A DNA stretch of 64,000 nt from Campylobacter armoricus (GTDB taxonomy: Bacteria; Campylobacterota; Campylobacteria; Campylobacterales; Campylobacteraceae). Below, piece by piece: positions 9,611 through 17,898 of this stretch. The DNA is taken from assembly GCF_013372105.1 (NCBI RefSeq), contig NZ_CP053825.1, forward strand, positions 248,001 to 312,000, in the 5' to 3' direction. Within the stretch, counting starts at the first letter, position 1. Every line of letters begins with the position of its first letter. Made by a program: the position numbers and the translations under genes. Under the pieces are notes generated by a model. It did no database searches and was not told the DNA's origin. It saw nothing but the letters and a program-made list of their open reading frames with translations.

Positions 9611-10836
9611 AATATATCAAGGATGAGAATAATAATATTATATATTACTATTTAGAGAAAAGTTTAAATAGTATTACTATTGATTTTAATGCTTTTTGTA
9701 ATAATATTATTTTTATTGCTGGTAATATTAAAAATATAAAAGTTAATTTTTATGGCTCAAATTCAGTAATATTTTTAGGTGAAAATTGCCAATGTTTCCA
9801 TATAGAAGTTGCTTCTGATTCTTTGTGTTATATAGGAGATAATACAACATCTGGTGGGGCAAATTTAGTTGCAATTGAAAATCAAAACATTTTAATAGGG
9901 AACGACTGTTTGTTTTCTTGGGAAATTTTATTAACAACTAGTGATTATCATGGTATATATGATATTCGTAGTAAAAATAGAGTTTCTTTTGGAGGTGGAA
10001 TTTATATAGGAGATCATGTCTGGTGTGGTAGGAGAGTATCTATTTTAAAAAAATCTAGAATTTATTCTGGTTCTATAATAGGTTTTAATTCAATATTATG
10101 TTCTAAAAAAGTGTTTTCTAATAATATTTTTGCAGGAATTCCAGCAAAGAAAATTAAAGAAAGTATTTTTTGGATTAAAGATAATATTGATAGGCTAGAT
10201 AAAAAAAACACATTGAAATACAATTATTATTTTAAGGATGATTATATTTTTCAGGAAGATATTAATGAGTATATTGATTTTGACTTTATAGATAAAGAAA
10301 TAAAATCTTTAACATCATCACAAGACAAATTGCATTTTGTATATGATGTTATTTATAAGAATAATTTTAAAAATAGATTTGTGAATTTTGGAAATATAGG
10401 TATGAAAAAAATAAATAGGATCTATTATTTTTCTAAAGAAGTTCAAACCATTATTTCTTTCCAAACCAAATATGGCACAGCTAAAACAAGAATTCAAAAC
10501 CAACTTTCATATAAACTAGGCCAATCTATGATAGCAAATTCTAAATCTTTTTTAGGCTACTTAATAATGCCTATAGCATTATTAAGTATAATAATTTCAT
10601 TCAAACAAGAACAAAAAATATACCAAGAAAAAATAAAAGAAGACTTTTCTTTAAAATTACCTCCTTTGGAAAACTATCCTGATTATAAAGAAGCTTTAAA
10701 AGAAAAAGAATGCTTAACATATAAACTAGGTCAAGCTCTTATACAAGCTAATAAAAATTGGTATGGGGGGGGGTATATCAAATTGCTGTTTGAAATTAGA
10801 AAGTTGAAGAAAGAATTTAAGAATAGAAAAATTTGA
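9607..10836 (+). CDS. Left-handed beta-helix O-acyltransferase with SYKLG module and G9 tract
   Basis: A 409-residue protein. Residues about 60-190 carry hexapeptide-repeat character (IGDNTTSGGANLVAI, ILIGNDCLFSWEI, IYIGDHVWCGRRVSI, SIIGFNSIL, FAGIPAKKI) and the probable catalytic His in TTSDYHGIYD, as in maltose/galactoside-type acetyltransferases, which use acetyl-CoA. It therefore probably O-acetylates the capsule. Residues 284-409 are the shared SYKLG module, DNA-identical to that of the gene before it, with a G9 tract in frame and a tail ending EFKNRKI. The ATG overlaps the preceding stop (ATGA). The N-terminal part is very AT-rich even for this locus. The gene lies between two perfect direct repeats and could be gained or lost by recombination. 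Confidence 0.8.
   Translation: MKYIKDENNNIIYYYLEKSLNSITIDFNAFCNNIIFIAGNIKNIKVNFYGSNSVIFLGENCQCFHIEVASDSLCYIGDNTTSGGANLVAIENQNILIGNDCLFSWEILLTTSDYHGIYDIRSKNRVSFGGGIYIGDHVWCGRRVSILKKSRIYSGSIIGFNSILCSKKVFSNNIFAGIPAKKIKESIFWIKDNIDRLDKKNTLKYNYYFKDDYIFQEDINEYIDFDFIDKEIKSLTSSQDKLHFVYDVIYKNNFKNRFVNFGNIGMKKINRIYYFSKEVQTIISFQTKYGTAKTRIQNQLSYKLGQSMIANSKSFLGYLIMPIALLSIIISFKQEQKIYQEKIKEDFSLKLPPLENYPDYKEALKEKECLTYKLGQALIQANKNWYGGGYIKLLFEIRKLKKEFKNRKI
10456..10811 (+). repeat. Direct repeat copy 2 (356 bp), 3' module of the acyltransferase gene
   Basis: Second copy of the 9245-9600 sequence, with no difference seen. Together the two copies bracket the whole acyltransferase-specific coding part; recombination between them would remove exactly 1211 bp and leave one intact module on the upstream gene. 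Confidence 0.93.
10765..10773 (+). repeat. G9 phase-variation tract in the acyltransferase gene
   Basis: Nine G inside the module, in frame, giving tail IKLLFEIRKLKKEFKNRKI. Loss or gain of one G would replace only the last 15-20 residues. Confidence 0.85.
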
Positions 10837-10842
10837 TATAAT
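10837..10842 (+). promoter_or_regulatory. Probable -10 box (TATAAT) after the module gene
   Basis: TATAAT directly follows the TGA stop. The stretch from the module end through this box recurs before kpsC at 23231-23268, so the promoter appears to travel with the module tail. Campylobacter sigma-70 promoters often lack a -35 consensus. It could drive the epimerase gene at 10944. Confidence 0.5.
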
Positions 10843-10847
10843 CTTTT

Positions 10848-10938
10848 AAATTAGGTCAAGTTCTTATGTAAATTAATAAAACTTAGTATAAGGGTGAATA
10901 TGTTAAGATATTGCTAGGAATTAGGGAATTGAAAGGAA
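10848..10938 (+). repeat. Decayed remnant of the SYKLG module 3' end
   Basis: Aligns over about 90 bases with the last part of the module at 23150-23240: AAATTAGGTCAAGTTCTTAT, then AATAAAACTTAGTAT, an eroded G tract (AAGGG), and TAGGAATTAGGGAATTGAAAG. It is not translated in the original frame. Its last bases supply the ribosome binding site of the next gene. It marks a lost gene that once carried the module. Confidence 0.75.
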
Positions 10939-10943
10939 AAATT

Positions 10944-11492
10944 ATGGCGATAGAGTTTAATATAAAAGAATCAAAAAAAATAAAAGGTATTTACATTATT
11001 ACTCCAAATAAATTTAGGGATTTAAGAGGTGAAATTTGGACAGCTTTTACTGAAGAAATATTAGGGGATATTATCCCAAAAGGTTTGAAATTTAAACATG
11101 ATAAATTTATAAATTCGCATTTTAATGTATTACGAGGTATTCATGGTGATATTAAAACTTGGAAGCTTGTTACTTGTGTTTATGGAGAAGTACATCAGGT
11201 TGTAGTTGATTGTAGAAAAGATTCACCTACATACTTAAAATGGGAAAAATTTATTATTAATCGAGATAATCAACAATTAATTTTACTACCGCCAAATATG
11301 GGAAATTCGCATTATGTTAGTTCCAAAGATGCTGTTTATTATTATAAACTTGCGTATGAGGGTGAGTATTTGGATGCACCGGATCAATTTACTTATGCTT
11401 GGGATGATGAAAGAATAGGCGTTGATTGGCCGACTAATTCACCAATTCTCTCAGAAAGAGATATTTTAGCTACAAAAAAGGAAAATAAATGA
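10944..11492 (+). CDS. RmlC-like GDP-4-keto-6-deoxyheptose C3/C5 epimerase
   Basis: A 182-residue cupin of the RmlC/RfbC family. I chose ATG 10944 because GAAAGGA precedes it at good spacing; an upstream TTG at 10911 lies in the module remnant. Family features: FRDLRGEIWTAF near the N-terminus, NVLRGIHGD with the catalytic His, VYGEVHQVVVDCRKDSPTY, and LLPPNMGNSHYV. In C. jejuni capsule loci the equivalents (DdahB/MlghB) epimerise GDP-4-keto-6-deoxy-heptose; here the adjacent heptose genes support that substrate rather than dTDP-rhamnose, since no rmlABD is present. The stop overlaps the next ATG by 4 bases. Which carbons are epimerised cannot be decided from sequence. Confidence 0.82.
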   Translation: MAIEFNIKESKKIKGIYIITPNKFRDLRGEIWTAFTEEILGDIIPKGLKFKHDKFINSHFNVLRGIHGDIKTWKLVTCVYGEVHQVVVDCRKDSPTYLKWEKFIINRDNQQLILLPPNMGNSHYVSSKDAVYYYKLAYEGEYLDAPDQFTYAWDDERIGVDWPTNSPILSERDILATKKENK

Positions 11493-12610
11493 ATAAAGAT
11501 TCTAAGATTTATATTGCAGGACATACAGGGTTAGTTGGATCGGCATTATTAAAAGAACTGACAAAACAAGGATATTATAATATATTAACTAGAACACACA
11601 AAGAATTAGATTTATTAAATCAACATGATGTTGATGGTTTCTTTAGAGAAGAAAAGCCAGATTTTGTATTCTTTGCTGCTGCAAAGATGGGTGGAATGAT
11701 GGAACAGATTCAAAGAAGAGCAGATTTTTTATATTTAAATTTGATGATGCAAACAAATATTATACAAAGCTCCTATATGCATAATGTCAAAAAAATGCTT
11801 TATCTTGGAAGTATTTGTGTTTATCCTGAAAAAGCATCTTTGCCTATTCATGAAGATAGTATGTTGACAGGAGAATTGCAATATATTAATGAGCCTTATG
11901 CTTTAGCTAAAATTACTGGTTCTAAGATGTGTGAATTTTATAATCAACAATATGGTACAAATTTTATAAGTTTAATGTTGACATCTATATATGGTCCTAA
12001 TGATAATTTTAATCTTGAAACAGCACATGTTTTTCCAGCTATTTTTAGAAAGATTTATTTAGGAAAGTTATTGAAAGAAAAACAATATGATTCTTTGTTG
12101 AATGAGCTTCAAGTTGAGCAATTAGAATATGCTAAGGAGTATTTGTCTAAAATGGGAATTTCTGAGGAGTTTGTGATATTGTTTGGTACTGGTAATCCAA
12201 AACGAGAATTTATTTATATAGATGATGTTGTTTCGGCTGCTATTTTTTCTATGTATAATATTAATTATAAAGACATTAAAAAAGATAAAAATGTACATAT
12301 TAATATTGGAACAGGAGTTGAATTTTCTATTAAAGAAGTTGCTTTTGAAATTGCTAAAGTTATGGGATACAATGGAGATATTTTATTTGATTCTTCAAAG
12401 CCAGATGGTACTATGAGAAAAATTATAGATTGTTCTAAAATTCATTCTTTGGGGTGGAAGCATAAAATCGAACTCAATGAAGGAATAAAAATGATGTATG
12501 ATTGGTATTTAAATAGTCGTAATAAAGAAGTAAAAACTCACATACGGGGGGGGTATAGAATAATTTGCATTTATTCTCCTTATAGTGACACCTATAAGGA
12601 GGTAGCATGA
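11489..12610 (+). CDS. GDP-fucose-synthase-like C4 reductase, copy 1, with phase-variable 3' end
   Basis: A 373-residue extended SDR like Fcl/WcaG and the C. jejuni heptose reductases DdahC/MlghC. Motifs: IYIAGHTGLVGSALL (NADPH-binding), FFAAAKMGGM, LGSICVYPE, YALAKITGSKMCEFY (YxxxK catalytic pair) and EFIYIDDV. It should reduce the 4-keto heptose intermediate with NADPH. A G8 tract at 12546-12553 lies after the last conserved block (MMYDWYL); with eight G the frame runs on for a non-conserved extension (IICIYSPYS..YKEVA) and stops across the next ATG, whereas seven or nine G stop within a few codons, about 45-50 bases upstream. The enzyme core is not affected. Paralogue of the next gene. Confidence 0.82.
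   Translation: MNKDSKIYIAGHTGLVGSALLKELTKQGYYNILTRTHKELDLLNQHDVDGFFREEKPDFVFFAAAKMGGMMEQIQRRADFLYLNLMMQTNIIQSSYMHNVKKMLYLGSICVYPEKASLPIHEDSMLTGELQYINEPYALAKITGSKMCEFYNQQYGTNFISLMLTSIYGPNDNFNLETAHVFPAIFRKIYLGKLLKEKQYDSLLNELQVEQLEYAKEYLSKMGISEEFVILFGTGNPKREFIYIDDVVSAAIFSMYNINYKDIKKDKNVHINIGTGVEFSIKEVAFEIAKVMGYNGDILFDSSKPDGTMRKIIDCSKIHSLGWKHKIELNEGIKMMYDWYLNSRNKEVKTHIRGGYRIICIYSPYSDTYKEVA
12546..12553 (+). repeat. G8 tract at the junction of the two reductase genes
   Basis: Eight G, 53 bases before the second reductase start. The length decides whether translation of gene 1 ends at the overlapping ATGA at 12607 (G8) or at nearby upstream stops (TAG with G9, TAA with G7). Confidence 0.8.
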
Positions 12611-13668
12611 CAAAAAACTCCAAAATATATATAGCTGGACATAATGGTTTAACCGGATCAGCTATTTTAAAAAAATTACAACAACAAGGTTATAAAAATT
12701 TTATTTTAAAATCTCACAAAGAACTAGATTTAACAAATCAACAAACTGTGAAATATTTTTTTGAAAAAGAAAAACCAGAATATGTTTTTTTATGTGCTGC
12801 AAAAGTAGGTGGGATATTAGCTAATAATACTTATAGAGCAGATTTTATATATCAAAACTTGCAAATTCAAAACAATGTTATTCACAGTGCTTATTTAAAT
12901 AATGTAAAAAAACTTCTATTTTTAGGAACAGCTTGTATATATCCCAAAAACTGTTCTCAGCCTATGAAAGAAGAGTATCTTTTGACAAGTATTTTGGAAT
13001 ATACAAACGAACCTTATGCTATATCTAAAATAGCAGGTCTTAAAATGTGTGAGTCTTATAATTTACAATATAACACAAACTTTATTTCTGTTATGCCTTG
13101 TTCTTTGTATGGTTTAAATGATAATTTTAATTTAGAAAAATCACATGTATTACCAGCATTGATTAGAAAATTCCATTTGGCTAAGTTACTTAACGAAAAA
13201 AAATATGATCTTGTATTAAAAGATGTACAGATGGATGATATTATTCAAGCTAAAGAGTATCTTCAAAAATTTGGTATTAGTGAGGATGAAGTTGAAATTT
13301 GGGGAACTGGAAATGCAAGAAGAGAATTTTTACATGCCGATGATATGGCAGATGCTTGTATTTATGTGATGGAAAATATCAACTTTAATGACTTATATAA
13401 TTCTCAATATAGCGAAATAAGAAATACGCATATCAATATAGGCTCTGGTAAAGATGTGGCAATAAAAGATTTGGTTTCTTTAATAAATAGAATTATTGAT
13501 TTTAAGGGAAATATATTTTATAATAGTATAAAACCAGAAGGGACTTTTCAAAAACTTAGTAGTTGTGATAAAATCTATTCTCTGGGTTGGAAACATAAAA
13601 TCGAACTTGAAGAGGGTGTTAGAATGATGTATGATTGGTATTTAAAGCAAAAATATATAAGGAATTAA
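12607..13668 (+). CDS. GDP-fucose-synthase-like C4 reductase, copy 2
   Basis: A 353-residue extended SDR paralogous to the preceding gene over its full length: IYIAGHNGLTGSAIL, LCAAKVGGI, LGTACIYPK, YAISKIAGLKMCESY, EFLHADDMADA, KIYSLGWKHKIEL. A strong AAGGAGG lies 8 bases before the ATG, unusually good for this locus, so it can be translated independently of coupling. Two adjacent, clearly diverged reductases suggest that they act on different 4-keto sugars, giving different C4 or C3/C5 stereochemistry, or that one came in by transfer. In C. jejuni this family (WcaG/Fcl, MlghC, DdahC) reduces GDP-4-keto-6-deoxy-heptose. Product stereochemistry is not readable here. Confidence 0.83.
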   Translation: MTKNSKIYIAGHNGLTGSAILKKLQQQGYKNFILKSHKELDLTNQQTVKYFFEKEKPEYVFLCAAKVGGILANNTYRADFIYQNLQIQNNVIHSAYLNNVKKLLFLGTACIYPKNCSQPMKEEYLLTSILEYTNEPYAISKIAGLKMCESYNLQYNTNFISVMPCSLYGLNDNFNLEKSHVLPALIRKFHLAKLLNEKKYDLVLKDVQMDDIIQAKEYLQKFGISEDEVEIWGTGNARREFLHADDMADACIYVMENINFNDLYNSQYSEIRNTHINIGSGKDVAIKDLVSLINRIIDFKGNIFYNSIKPEGTFQKLSSCDKIYSLGWKHKIELEEGVRMMYDWYLKQKYIRN

Positions 13669-13706
13669 GATAAAAATGTTATTATTTTCATAAAAAAAGG
13701 TTTATT

Positions 13707-14740
13707 ATGAAAAAAAAAAAACATTAATTACAGGTTTTACTGGACAAGTTGGCTCACAAATGGCGGATTTTCTATTAGAAAATACTGATTATGAAGTTAT
13801 TGGCATGATGCGTTGGCAAGAACCTATGGATAACATTTATCATTTAAGTGATAGGATTAATAAAAAAGATAGAATTAATATTTTCTATGCTGATTTGAAT
13901 GATTATTCAAGTATTCAAAAGCTTTTTGAGAGCAAACGACCGGATGTGATCTTTCATTTAGCCGCACAATCTTACCCAAAAACTTCTTTTGATATACCTA
14001 TAGAAACTTTACAAACTAATATCATAGGTACAGCAAATATTTTAGAAAATATTAGATTATTAAAAGCCAAAGATGGTTATGACCCTGTAGTGCATATATG
14101 CTCTTCTAGCGAAGTTTATGGTAGAGCAAAGGCTGGTATTAAGCTAAATGAAGATACAACTTTTCATGGTGCAAGTCCTTATAGTATAAGCAAAATAGGA
14201 ACTGATTATTTGGGAAGATTTTATGGTGAGGCTTATGGCATAAAAACTTATGTCACTAGGATGGGGACTCATAGTGGTCCAAGACGCTCTGATGTGTTCT
14301 TTGAAAGCACTGTTGCAAAGCAAATCGCGTTGATTGAAGCAGGTTATCAAGAACCTATTATTAAAGTAGGAAATTTATCAAGTGTGAGAACTTTTCAAGA
14401 TGCAAGAGATGCTATAAGGGCTTATTATTTGCTTTCATTAGAAAGTGAAAAGGGCAAAGTTCCTTATGGTGAAGCTTTCAATATAGCAGGTGAAGAAGCT
14501 TTTAAACTTCCTGAAGTTATCGACATACTTTTGAGTTTTTCTACAAGAAAAGATATCAAAGTAGAACAAGATGAAGAAAGATTGCGTCCTATTGATGCAG
14601 ACTACCAAATGTTTGATAATACTAAAATCAAAAGTTATATCAATTGGAAGCCAGAAATTCCAGCTAGGCAGATGTTTGAAGATTTATTAAATCATTGGAG
14701 AAAAGAAATCTCTATGGGTAGAATCCCACTAAATAGGTAG
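13707..14740 (+). CDS. dmhA: GDP-heptose 4,6-dehydratase, out of frame at an A12 tract
   Basis: The protein body is a GMD-like dehydratase matching the GDP-D-glycero-D-manno-heptose 4,6-dehydratases of C. jejuni (DmhA/DdahA): TLITGFTGQVGSQMADFL for NAD(P) binding, HLAAQSYPKTSF, CSSSEVYG, YSISKIG (YxxxK), GPRRSDVFFEST, NLSSVRTF. But the only ATG with an RBS (AAAGG, 13707) is followed by 12 A and then reads CAT TAA. Ten or thirteen A would join it to the rest (about 343 residues). The in-frame region upstream has no start codon, and the next ATG (13760) lacks the glycine-rich motif. So as sequenced it is off, phase-variable, rescued by polymerase slippage on the A-run, or a sequencing error. 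Lies between the reductases and hddA. Confidence 0.85.
13710..13721 (+). repeat. A12 homopolymer causing a frameshift in dmhA
   Basis: Twelve A directly after the ATG. With the A of the following ACA codon counted, 10 or 13 A would restore the frame. Confidence 0.88.
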
Positions 14741-14745
14741 TAATC

Positions 14746-15762
14746 ATGATAATTCGTTCTCAAACTCCTTTGCGTTTAGGTTTAGCCGGTGGAGGCACTG
14801 ATATAAATTTATATTGTGATCAATATACAGGTTATGTTTTAAATGCAACGATATCTTTATATGTGCATTGTACTTTGACAGAAAGAGATGATGAAAAAAT
14901 TATCTTTGACTCATCAGATACTAATGCAAAAGTAGAGTATAAGAGTAAAGATTTTTTAGAAAATGATGGCAAGCTAGATCTTTATAAAGCAATTTATAAT
15001 CGCTTAGTAAAAGATTACATTAAAAAACCTTTAAGTTTTTCTTTGCATACTTACTCAGATGTGCCAAGTGGTAGTGGGCTTGGTGGTAGTTCTACTTTGG
15101 TAGTGGGTATCATTAAAGTATTTGTTGAGTGGTTAAATTTGCCATTAGGTGAGTATGAGATTGCGCGTTTGGCTTATGAAATTGAGCGAGAAGATATGGC
15201 TATAGTAGGTGGAGCACAAGATCAATATGCTGCCACCTTTGGTGGTTTTAACTTTATGGAATTTTATGATCAAAAAAGAGTGATAGTTAATCCCTTGCGT
15301 ATAAAAAATTGGATAGCAAGCGAACTTGAAGCTAGAGTTTTGTTATATTTTACAAATATTACCAGAGAAGCTAAAGACATAGAAGAGCATAAAAAAGGGA
15401 AACTAGGAGATGAAAACTCCCTTAATGCTATGCATGCGATAAAACAAGATGCCTTAGATATGAAAGAAGCATTATTTAGAGCTGATTTTGATAAAATAGC
15501 TCAAATTTTAGGAAAATCATGGCAGTCAAAAAAGATTATCTCTGATATAGTAAGCAATGATGAGCTTGAAAGAATTTACCATTTAGCTATAGAAAATGGT
15601 GCTTATAGTGGCAAAACAAGTGGAGCTGGTGCCGGAGGATTTATGTTTTTTATGGTTGATCCTATAAAAAAATATAAACTTAAAAAAATTCTAAACGAAC
15701 AACAAGGATATGTGCAAGAGTTCTATTTCACTAAAGAAGGAGCAAAGTCATGGAAAATTTAA
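14746..15762 (+). CDS. hddA: HddA, D-glycero-alpha-D-manno-heptose-7-phosphate kinase
   Basis: A 338-residue GHMP-family kinase that phosphorylates C1 of heptose-7-phosphate, the second step towards GDP-D-glycero-D-manno-heptose. N-terminal RSQTPLRLGLAGGGTDI and the ATP-binding SDVPSGSGLGGSSTLVVG near residue 105 are diagnostic, as is the C-terminal KTSGAGAGGFMFF. ATG follows the dehydratase by 5 bases; the end overlaps gmhA by 13 bases. It forms with gmhA and hddC the standard three-gene heptose block of Campylobacter capsule loci (order hddA-gmhA2-hddC, as Cj1425-1423 in reverse). Confidence 0.93.
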   Translation: MIIRSQTPLRLGLAGGGTDINLYCDQYTGYVLNATISLYVHCTLTERDDEKIIFDSSDTNAKVEYKSKDFLENDGKLDLYKAIYNRLVKDYIKKPLSFSLHTYSDVPSGSGLGGSSTLVVGIIKVFVEWLNLPLGEYEIARLAYEIEREDMAIVGGAQDQYAATFGGFNFMEFYDQKRVIVNPLRIKNWIASELEARVLLYFTNITREAKDIEEHKKGKLGDENSLNAMHAIKQDALDMKEALFRADFDKIAQILGKSWQSKKIISDIVSNDELERIYHLAIENGAYSGKTSGAGAGGFMFFMVDPIKKYKLKKILNEQQGYVQEFYFTKEGAKSWKI

Positions 15763-16355
15763 ATTTATATATAAAATCTCATTTTAGTGATTCAATCGAT
15801 ATTAAAACTAAGATTTTAAACGATGATAATATAGTTGATCTAATTAAAGAAGTTTCTTTAAAAGTAATTAGTGCTTATAAAAATGGCAATAAAACTTTAC
15901 TAGCAGGTAATGGAGGAAGCGCAGCTGATGCACAGCATATAGCAGGGGAATTTGTGAGTAGATTTTACTTTGATAGGCCTGGTATTGCAAGTATTGCCTT
16001 AAGTACTGATACGAGTATTTTAACAGCCATTGGCAATGACTATGGTTACGAAAATTTATTTGCTAGACAAGTGCAAGCTCAAGGTGTGAGTGGAGATGTA
16101 TTTATAGGAATTTCTACAAGTGGAAATAGTAAAAATATTTTAAAAGCTTTGGAAATTTGCAAAGAAAAAGGAATTTTAAGTATAGGTTTAACCGGAGCTA
16201 GTGGTGGAGCTATGAATGAACTTTGTGATTATTGTATCAAAGTACCATCATCTTGTACGCCAAGAATCCAAGAAGCACATATTTTGATAGGACATATCAT
16301 CTGTGCTATAGTAGAAGAAGAGCTTTTTGGCAAGGGGTTTGATTGCAAGCTATAG
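15750..16355 (+). CDS. gmhA2: GmhA-type sedoheptulose-7-phosphate isomerase (capsule copy)
   Basis: A 201-residue SIS-domain isomerase making D-glycero-D-manno-heptose-7-phosphate from sedoheptulose-7-phosphate. Motifs: LLAGNGGSAADAQHIAGEF near residue 52, ALSTDTSILTAIGNDYG, ISTSGNSKNI and EAHILIGHIICAIVEE near the end, all typical of GmhA. It starts inside hddA (13-base overlap) and its last codons contain the TTG start of hddC. The capsule-linked position distinguishes it from the LOS-linked gmhA that Campylobacter carries elsewhere, which is outside this window. Confidence 0.93.
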   Translation: MENLNLYIKSHFSDSIDIKTKILNDDNIVDLIKEVSLKVISAYKNGNKTLLAGNGGSAADAQHIAGEFVSRFYFDRPGIASIALSTDTSILTAIGNDYGYENLFARQVQAQGVSGDVFIGISTSGNSKNILKALEICKEKGILSIGLTGASGGAMNELCDYCIKVPSSCTPRIQEAHILIGHIICAIVEEELFGKGFDCKL

Positions 16356-17008
16356 TTTTAGCAGGGGGGCTTGGCACAAGATTAAAAAGTGTGGTACAAG
16401 ATCTCCCAAAGCCTATGGCGCCCATTAATGGAAAACCATTTTTAGTTTTTGTTTTGGAATATTTAAAAAAACAAGGAATCACTGAAATTGTTTTAAGTGT
16501 TTCGTATAAATATGAACTTATCCAAGAATACTTTAAAGAAAAATTTGAAGGTATGAAAATACACTATAATATTGAAAAAGAGCTTTTAGGTACAGGTGGA
16601 GCTATAAAAGATGCCTTGAAATTGATACAAAATCAAGCTTATGTTTTAAATGGAGATACTATATTTGATATTGATCTAAAAAAGCTTGTTTTAAATGATA
16701 GTAAAATTTGTATCGCACTCAAACAAATGCAAAATTTTGACCGATATGGCACTGTAAATGTTGATGATCAAGGTATTGTAACATCTTTTGAAGAAAAGGT
16801 GTTTAAAAAGCAAGGTCTAATCAATGGTGGTATATACTTGCTAAAAAAAGATATTTTTGATGAATTTGATTTAGAGAAAAAATTTTCTTTTGAAGAATTT
16901 TTGCAGATAAATTATAAGATATTGAAAATACAAACCCAAGTTTTTGATGATTATTTTATTGATATTGGAATACCGCAAGATTATCTTTTATTATGTGATA
17001 AAAAATGA
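16343..17008 (+). CDS. hddC: HddC, D-glycero-D-manno-heptose-1-phosphate guanylyltransferase
   Basis: A 221-residue nucleotidyltransferase that makes GDP-heptose from heptose-1-phosphate and GTP, completing the donor used by the dehydratase/epimerase/reductase genes upstream. The start is TTG 16343, giving the canonical [14 protein letters not shown]; no ATG offers that motif. Other signature parts are [24 protein letters not shown] and [11 protein letters not shown]. Overlaps gmhA by 13 bases and cysD by 4 (ATGA). The six-G run at 16364-16369 encodes the invariant AGG of the family and is a codon-driven run rather than an evident contingency locus. Confidence 0.9.
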   Translation: MQAIVLAGGLGTRLKSVVQDLPKPMAPINGKPFLVFVLEYLKKQGITEIVLSVSYKYELIQEYFKEKFEGMKIHYNIEKELLGTGGAIKDALKLIQNQAYVLNGDTIFDIDLKKLVLNDSKICIALKQMQNFDRYGTVNVDDQGIVTSFEEKVFKKQGLINGGIYLLKKDIFDEFDLEKKFSFEEFLQINYKILKIQTQVFDDYFIDIGIPQDYLLLCDKK

Positions 17009-17898
17009 CCTATTTAGAATATTTAGAATCGCAGTCCATTTACATCATCCGTGAAGTTATAGCTGAGTTTGAAAAACCAGCTATGCTTTATAGTATAGGT
17101 AAAGATAGCTCGGTTATGCTTCATCTTTTGCAAAAAGCATTTTACCCAAGTTTACCTCCATTTCCTTTAGTACATGTAGATACTACATGGAAATTTAAAG
17201 AGATGATAGAATTTAGAGATAAAAGAGTCAAAGAGCTTGGTATGGAACTTATTATCTATCAAAATCCTAAAATCAAAGAATTAAATCTTTCTCCATTTGT
17301 GCATGGCTCATCTATGCATACAGATATTGCCAAAACGCAAGGTTTAAAACAAATGCTTGATCTGTATCAATTTGATGCAGTATTTGGTGGTGCAAGAAGA
17401 GATGAAGAAAAATCGCGTGCAAAGGAAAGAATTTATTCTTTCCGTGATGAAAACCACTCATGGGATCCAAAAAATCAACGCCCAGAATTATGGGATATCT
17501 ACAATGGTCGTCATAAAAAAGGTGAATCCATAAGAGTTTTCCCGCTTAGTAATTGGACTGAGCTTGATATATGGCAGTATATTTACAAAGAAAATATTCC
17601 CTTACCAAGTCTTTATTTTGCTAAAAAGCGACCGATAGTAGAATATATGGGGGCTAAAATTTTAGTTGATGATGAGCGCATGCCAAAAGAACTTGCCAAA
17701 AATGCCAAAGAAGAATTGGTTCGTTTTAGAACTTTAGGTTGCTACCCGCTAACAGGAGCTATAAATTCAAGTGCTAGCAATGTTTTAGAAATTATCGAAG
17801 AGCTTTTGTTTTCTAAAACAAGTGAAAGACAAGGTAGGCTTATAGACACTGATGAAGAAGCAAGTATGGAAAAAAAGAAAAAAGAGGGATATTTTTAA
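17005..17898 (+). CDS. cysD: CysD, sulfate adenylyltransferase subunit 2
   Basis: A 297-residue ATP sulfurylase catalytic subunit of the PAPS-reductase/PP-loop superfamily. The PP-loop [15 protein letters not shown] is near residue 27, with [12 protein letters not shown], the arginine-rich [16 protein letters not shown] and [12 protein letters not shown], all conserved in CysD. With CysN it makes adenylyl sulfate (APS) from sulfate and ATP. It is coupled to hddC (ATGA) and to cysN (1-base overlap). Its place inside the capsule operon, without cysH/cysI reductases nearby, points to sulfation rather than cysteine synthesis. Confidence 0.95.
   Translation: MTYLEYLESQSIYIIREVIAEFEKPAMLYSIGKDSSVMLHLLQKAFYPSLPPFPLVHVDTTWKFKEMIEFRDKRVKELGMELIIYQNPKIKELNLSPFVHGSSMHTDIAKTQGLKQMLDLYQFDAVFGGARRDEEKSRAKERIYSFRDENHSWDPKNQRPELWDIYNGRHKKGESIRVFPLSNWTELDIWQYIYKENIPLPSLYFAKKRPIVEYMGAKILVDDERMPKELAKNAKEELVRFRTLGCYPLTGAINSSASNVLEIIEELLFSKTSERQGRLIDTDEEASMEKKKKEGYF

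Noticed and set aside
9743-9937. Minus-strand ORF opposite the acyltransferase and similar short antisense ORFs across the window
   Set aside because: All lie inside well-supported genes and lack RBS, domains or independent context.
10911-10943. TTG 10911 as start of the RmlC-like gene
   Set aside because: It lies in the module remnant, has no RBS, and the added residues do not fit the family; ATG 10944 has GAAAGGA.
13760-14740. A 326-residue dehydratase starting at ATG 13760
   Set aside because: This start drops the NAD(P)-binding glycine motif encoded just upstream in the same frame; the gene is better described as starting at 13707 and frameshifted in the A run.
16364-16369. G6 run in hddC as a phase-variation tract
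   Set aside because: It encodes the invariant AGG of the nucleotidyltransferase motif, and six G is short compared with the G8-G9 tracts elsewhere.
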